From Shewanella electrodiphila (GTDB lineage: Bacteria; Pseudomonadota; Gammaproteobacteria; Enterobacterales; Shewanellaceae), in the NCBI RefSeq assembly GCF_023283985.1, contig NZ_JAKIKU010000013.1:49511-113510 (forward strand): DNA of 64,000 nucleotides, read 5' to 3'. This document shows positions 60,570 through 64,000 of the stretch, in pieces (within the stretch, counting starts at the first letter, position 1; every line of letters begins with the position of its first letter). A program made the translations under genes and the position numbers. The notes under the pieces are model-generated. The model saw nothing but the letters and a program-made list of their open reading frames with translations. It ran no database searches and was not told where the DNA came from.

Positions 60570-63077
60570 TTAATTGAAAGGCACCTTCCACACCACACTT
60601 AATGTTAATTCAGACTCAAGTAGGTGCTTTATATCTTGTTGTGATAACGGACGGCTAATCACATAGCCTTGAAATAGATTACTCTTCAGCTGACTTAAGG
60701 CCGTCAGTTGTTGACGATCTTCTATTTGCTTAACGACGACGGGGTAATTAAGTTGGTTCGTGAGATTTATCAGCGAAGTAAAAATATTTCTAGACTCTTC
60801 AGACACTGCAATATCAACAATGTAGTTTGCGGCAAATTTAACTTGAGAAAAGTGTATCCCGTGCAAACGATGTAATGGACACAAACCCGAACCAAAATCA
60901 TCTAGTGCAATGCGAATGCCTACACGTTGTAAGGTTAAAATTTTATTCTTAGCGGTTTCTGCGTTTATAGAAAAGATATCTTCAGACAATTCCAATTGGA
61001 TTAATTTAGGCTCGATACCATGCTGCTTTATCCTTTCCTGGATCACTTGAACAAACATGTCCTGATGGAAGTGTCTTGAGGAGATATTAATAGAAAAACA
61101 TGGACATGTAATTGCAGTCCTTTGCAAGCTTTGAATAAACAGACATACTTCATCAAGCATCCACAGTTCTAATTCAAAAATTGAATTAGACAACTCAGCG
61201 ACGGGGATAAACTGCTTCGGACTAATAAAGCCAAACTCAGGATGGTACCAACGCATCAAGACTTCAACACTTTCTGTATTACCTTCGATATCAACAACAG
61301 GTTGATATACCAAAGACACCTGCTTCTGTTTAATTGCTTTCTTTAACTCTTGTTGTAACTTTTGTGGCTCATGATGGCTGCCATCAAGTTGCAAGCTATG
61401 CAATACACAGGTATTGGTTTGGCTTTCAATCGCTTTACCAAGGGCTTTATCAGCTCTAGATAATAGCTGAGTAGGCTCTAAGGACTCTTTACCATCAAAT
61501 ACCACCATACCGACTTTGGTGAACACTGATACTGTTTGACCAGATAAGGTAAAATTTCTACCAACAACTTGACGAACTTCGCTTGCTAACGATAACGCCC
61601 GTTTATTGGCATGCTCTAAATTGCTGCCTAAGTTTTTTGCTGCAATAACAAATTCATCATCGCCTAAACGGCTCAGTAAGCAACTGCCTGAAAAAGCCCC
61701 TGCTAATCTAGCTGAAATTTGCATTAGTAATCTGTCACCAAGCTGCTCGCCTACAGCTTCGTTGACTAATTTAATATTACTCATATTAATAAGTAACATG
61801 GTGCAATATTCATCTGACTTACGTGCATATGCCTGTAAATCAAACAGTTCATTAGCAAGTGCCTCTCGATCGATAATATCCGATACACCCACATGGCTTT
61901 GTCTTTCTACTGTAATCTTCTGGTTTTTAAGTTCTAAGGTAACATCAGTAATTGAACCAATCATTCTTATTGGCTTACCTTGCTCCCCCCATTGAATGAC
62001 TTGTCCTCTATCGAGCACCCAAATAAACTCGCCAGCCTTATTCATCAATTGATGAACGCTTTCATAATGTGTCGTTTTTCCTGACAAGCAATTCTCTATC
62101 GCTCTAAGCACGGTATTCTTTTCGTCAGGGTGTAAACGTGTTTCCCATGAGTCGTAACAATTGGTTATTTCTTCGGGTTTATAGCCTAATATTTCTTTCC
62201 AGAGATCAGACATAAACACATCATTAGTTTCAGTATTCCAGTCCCATATGCCGGTATTATTGGCACCAACCGAATATAACCAACGCTGCTCTGAATTAGA
62301 AACTTTAAGATTGTTATCAAGCAGGTGCTTTTCAACTTTAAGTAGTGACTCACCTAAGTTATAGACCTCTTCGACTAAGCAATTAATTCTGGTTTTATCT
62401 GATTTAGATTGAAGAACGTTATTAGCGCGTTTTGTAAGTAGTTTAATAGGGCGAACTAACAACCAATATAAAGCCCAGCAAAATAAGATCACTAATAATC
62501 CACCAATCCCCCAAATATAAATAAACCTTTTTTGAAGTTGATCTGATGCGTCTGCAATTAACGAAGAAATATCATATTCAAGGTAAATAACATCAACTGC
62601 GCTGGAGTAGCTGTATTTTGCATCAGTATTAACAGGGTAATAAGCTTGAATAGAGAGGCGATTATAGTTGATATTAAAATAGGCGGTTTCAGCAGCAACA
62701 ACTTGTTGATGCCGCTCATCAGAGTATCCTTCAATAACGTTTTTGGCATCACTCTCTCGCCAAATCACATGATTAGCAAACTTAATCCGACTTGATGCAT
62801 CCAATATGACATAAACCATCATATTGCTATCTGTGGAGATTAGAGAAACCTCTTGTTCTATCCTAGAAATATCTTGTATCGCTAATGCAGACTCAACCAC
62901 ATGGATCATTCGAAACAAGTCCTTTTGGATTTGTTTCGACTCATTGTTAGCAAGCTCTGCACGTAACTCTTCTTTTTCATAATAAAACTCGCCACTGACT
63001 AATAATAAGTACAATGAGCATAAGAAAAATGGCACTAAAAAAGATAGTGAAAAAGAAGGTCGTTTTGGCAAAATCAC
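60570..63077 (-). CDS. Membrane PAS-GGDEF-EAL protein with altered catalytic motifs
   Basis: 835 residues. Two membrane helices (about 11-28 and 188-212) flank a periplasmic sensor of ~160 residues. HAMP, then PAS with PAC (YSVGANNTGIWDW; WVLDRGQVIQWGEQG), then a GGDEF domain whose motif reads LSRLGDDEFVI (GDDEF instead of GGDEF), then EAL. The EAL domain has EVL in place of EAL, keeps NISSRHF, LELSED, LDDFGSG and QGY, but has VKFAAN where KID is normal and KQIED for the usual EGVE loop. Cyclase activity is doubtful and phosphodiesterase activity possible or lost. GTG start. Confidence 0.88.
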   Translation of the reverse strand: MILPKRPSFSLSFLVPFFLCSLYLLLVSGEFYYEKEELRAELANNESKQIQKDLFRMIHVVESALAIQDISRIEQEVSLISTDSNMMVYVILDASSRIKFANHVIWRESDAKNVIEGYSDERHQQVVAAETAYFNINYNRLSIQAYYPVNTDAKYSYSSAVDVIYLEYDISSLIADASDQLQKRFIYIWGIGGLLVILFCWALYWLLVRPIKLLTKRANNVLQSKSDKTRINCLVEEVYNLGESLLKVEKHLLDNNLKVSNSEQRWLYSVGANNTGIWDWNTETNDVFMSDLWKEILGYKPEEITNCYDSWETRLHPDEKNTVLRAIENCLSGKTTHYESVHQLMNKAGEFIWVLDRGQVIQWGEQGKPIRMIGSITDVTLELKNQKITVERQSHVGVSDIIDREALANELFDLQAYARKSDEYCTMLLINMSNIKLVNEAVGEQLGDRLLMQISARLAGAFSGSCLLSRLGDDEFVIAAKNLGSNLEHANKRALSLASEVRQVVGRNFTLSGQTVSVFTKVGMVVFDGKESLEPTQLLSRADKALGKAIESQTNTCVLHSLQLDGSHHEPQKLQQELKKAIKQKQVSLVYQPVVDIEGNTESVEVLMRWYHPEFGFISPKQFIPVAELSNSIFELELWMLDEVCLFIQSLQRTAITCPCFSINISSRHFHQDMFVQVIQERIKQHGIEPKLIQLELSEDIFSINAETAKNKILTLQRVGIRIALDDFGSGLCPLHRLHGIHFSQVKFAANYIVDIAVSEESRNIFTSLINLTNQLNYPVVVKQIEDRQQLTALSQLKSNLFQGYVISRPLSQQDIKHLLESELTLSVVWKVPFN

Positions 63078-63540
63078 ACCACTAATTATTAATAAGAATA
63101 TGTCGCTTTGGTAACATACTAAAGACGACTTGAATCAACAACCATAAAAACCTTTTCTGGTTAACTTAGTTCATTTGTCTGATAAATAAAGACTAATATC
63201 TCTCTGTTACTCCACGCATCTAGAATGGTTTAAACAGGACAAATATCCCAAATACTAAATAGTTTACCTTGTTTAAAACTGACAAAAATAAATTCATAGC
63301 AATAGAGAATGACCTCTAATAATTCTTTAACCCCAAGTTACAACTAATATAGAGTCAATTATTCCAATAAAGGTTATCTACTCTCAATAAAGAAAGGTCA
63401 GGCGCTTGGTTTGTTAGTGTTATTAAACCACATGAGCATTTATCCACACTATCGATTCGCCTAACCTACTAACAAGTAGACTCAAACTCTAGACACAAAC
63501 TCCTGACACAAAAAGATCACGACCTAAGCACCGGGCTCAC
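63078..63540. other. Intergenic region before the 5S rRNA remnants
   Basis: No gene is evident. It includes the presumed promoter of the GGDEF-EAL gene and a lone DnaA-box-like TTATCCACA at 63440-63448. From about 63450 the sequence begins to resemble the spacer of the 5S-like units that follow (CTCAAACTCTAGACACA). Confidence 0.4.
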
Positions 63541-63561
63541 TGCTCACTGTAAATAGAAATT

Positions 63562-63626
63562 AAGCGCTTAATAATGACTTACTTTTATTATCCTTGTATG
63601 GAGACATGGGTATACCGACCACATTC
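63562..63626 (-). pseudogene. Most decayed 5S-rRNA-end remnant (unit 1)
   Basis: GCGCTTAATAATGACTTACT resembles the last 20 bases of 5S rRNA in reverse complement (GCGCTTGGCAATGACCTACT), followed by an insertion containing TATCCTTGTA and by ACATGGGTATACCGACCACA, related to the real CATGGGGAGACCCCACACTA. Same insertion as unit 2. The sequence upstream (63516-63558: AAAGATCACG...GGGCTCACTGCTCACTG) is a worn copy of the terminator region. Confidence 0.6.
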
Positions 63627-63663
63627 CTTACTCCTAATAACTGGCACCTCTAATTCTAGACAT

Positions 63664-63692
63664 AAAAAAGCCCGCAACGTGAGTAACGGGCT
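63664..63692 (-). terminator. Terminator copy in the 5S-like array
   Basis: Minus strand AGCCCGTTAC-TCAC-GTTGCGGGCT then TTTTTT. The arms differ from the working copy at 63842-63870 by one base. Confidence 0.8.
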
Positions 63693-63732
63693 GTCTGCTC
63701 TCAATTAAGAGGCACTAATTTTAAAGATATGG

Positions 63733-63798
63733 TGCGCTTGGCGATGACCTATATTTACTATCCTTGTAAGGGTACATGGGCATATCGACCACACTATC
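63733..63798 (-). pseudogene. 5S-rRNA-end remnant with an inserted palindrome (unit 2)
   Basis: GCGCTTGGCGATGACCTA matches the 5S end at nearly every base. The match is interrupted by a near-palindromic 16-base insertion, TATCCTTGTAAGGGTA, and resumes with CATGGGCATATCGACCACAC and TATC. After that the homology stops, so only about the last 50 bases of 5S were duplicated. Positions are about 164 bases from the true gene. Confidence 0.75.
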
Positions 63799-63841
63799 TG
63801 TTTCCATAAGCCGCTAGATAGTTCACTCAAATTCCAGACAC

Positions 63842-63870
63842 AAAAAAGCCCGCTACGTGAGTAACGGGCT
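63842..63870 (-). terminator. rRNA operon terminator after the 5S gene
   Basis: Minus strand AGCCCGTTAC-TCAC-GTAGCGGGCT then TTTTTT; 10-bp stem including one G-T. Begins about 26 bases past the 5S 3' end. Confidence 0.92.
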
Positions 63871-63895
63871 ATCTGCTCTCAATTAAGAGAAATTA

Positions 63896-64000
63896 GGCGC
63901 TTGGCAATGACCTACTTTCACATGGGGAGACCCCACACTATCATCGGCGCGATTGCGTTTCACTACTGAGTTCGGGATGGGATCAGGTGGTACCACAATG
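63896..64000 (-). rRNA. rrf: 5S ribosomal RNA (5' end outside the window)
   Basis: The reverse complement gives the classic 5S pattern: CCTGATCCCATCCCGAACTC, then AACGCAATCGCGCCGATGAT, GTGTGGGGTCTCCCCATG and TGAAAGTAGGTCATTGCCAA with GCGCC at the 3' end. About 105 of ~118-120 bases are present; the first dozen or so lie past position 64000. An rRNA operon read leftwards must continue outside the window. Confidence 0.97.

Noticed and set aside
1..64000. CRISPR arrays, prophage, toxin-antitoxin or tRNA genes
   Set aside because: Looked for regular spaced repeats, phage or toxin motifs and tRNA T-loop patterns on both strands and found none that held up.

Overview
The window looks like part of the main chromosome of a Shewanella-type marine gammaproteobacterium. 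This is inferred from gene content and order (prlC–gorA, tupABC–mobA–moaA, coaD–LPS core–waaA, kbl–tdh, polA–spf–engB–csrC–yihI–hemN), from moderate A+T content, and from protein and small-RNA sequences typical of the genus. No species call is attempted. Almost all of it is vertically inherited housekeeping sequence. There are no insertion sequences, prophage genes or CRISPR arrays. The only accessory-looking tract is the LPS sugar-transfer region at about 32.8–38 kb.

Layout. 1–11.7 kb: start of oligopeptidase A (minus strand), two secreted unknowns, glutathione reductase, a BCCT osmolyte transporter, a secreted His-rich unknown, a class I amidotransferase, a DUF3612-type XRE regulator divergent from an unknown gene, and the cytochrome oxidase assembly protein CcoG. 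11.9–20.3 kb: a PAS/sigma-54 activator divergent from a YeiH-type transporter, small membrane proteins, an HD-GYP phosphodiesterase, menF, then yhhQ behind a preQ1-I-like riboswitch, and a GNAT acetyltransferase. 20.3–21.0 kb: two tandem RyhB-like small RNAs, each behind a Fur box. 21.1–30.6 kb: an NtrC-type two-component system divergent from a tungstate-uptake and molybdenum-cofactor operon (tupABC, mobA, mobB-moeA fusion, moaA). The operon has a sigma-54 promoter and two phased activator-like sites. 30.7–42.1 kb: mutM and coaD, a broken family-2 glycosyltransferase, a glycerol-phosphate/GT25 cluster, GT9/GT8 enzymes, Kdo kinase and Kdo transferase, and a TetR regulator.

42.4–50 kb: kbl–tdh threonine catabolism, glpE–glpG, an unannotated 32-residue membrane protein, elbB and polA. 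50–57.4 kb: Spot 42, a second terminator-bounded transcript candidate, engB, cytochrome c4, a large CsrB/CsrC-type RNA, a methyltransferase, yihI, DUF2489, hemN behind a perfect FNR box, and adenosine deaminase. 57.6–63.1 kb: a DUF885 lipoprotein peptidase, lysophospholipase pldB, and a PAS-GGDEF-EAL protein with altered catalytic motifs. The window ends inside a minus-strand 5S rRNA gene, followed on its 3' side by two decayed copies of a '5S end plus terminator' unit.

Functional themes: metalloenzyme and respiratory cofactors (Moco, haem, cbb3 oxidase assembly, menaquinone, iron control through Fur/RyhB), envelope building (LPS core, Kdo, possible glycerol-phosphate decoration, phospholipid turnover), and unusually rich post-transcriptional control (two RyhB-like RNAs, Spot 42, CsrC, a riboswitch and one candidate sRNA). 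Start codons were moved from the longest possible frame wherever a ribosome-binding site or family alignment supported a different start. All similarity statements rest on recognition of motifs, not on a database search.
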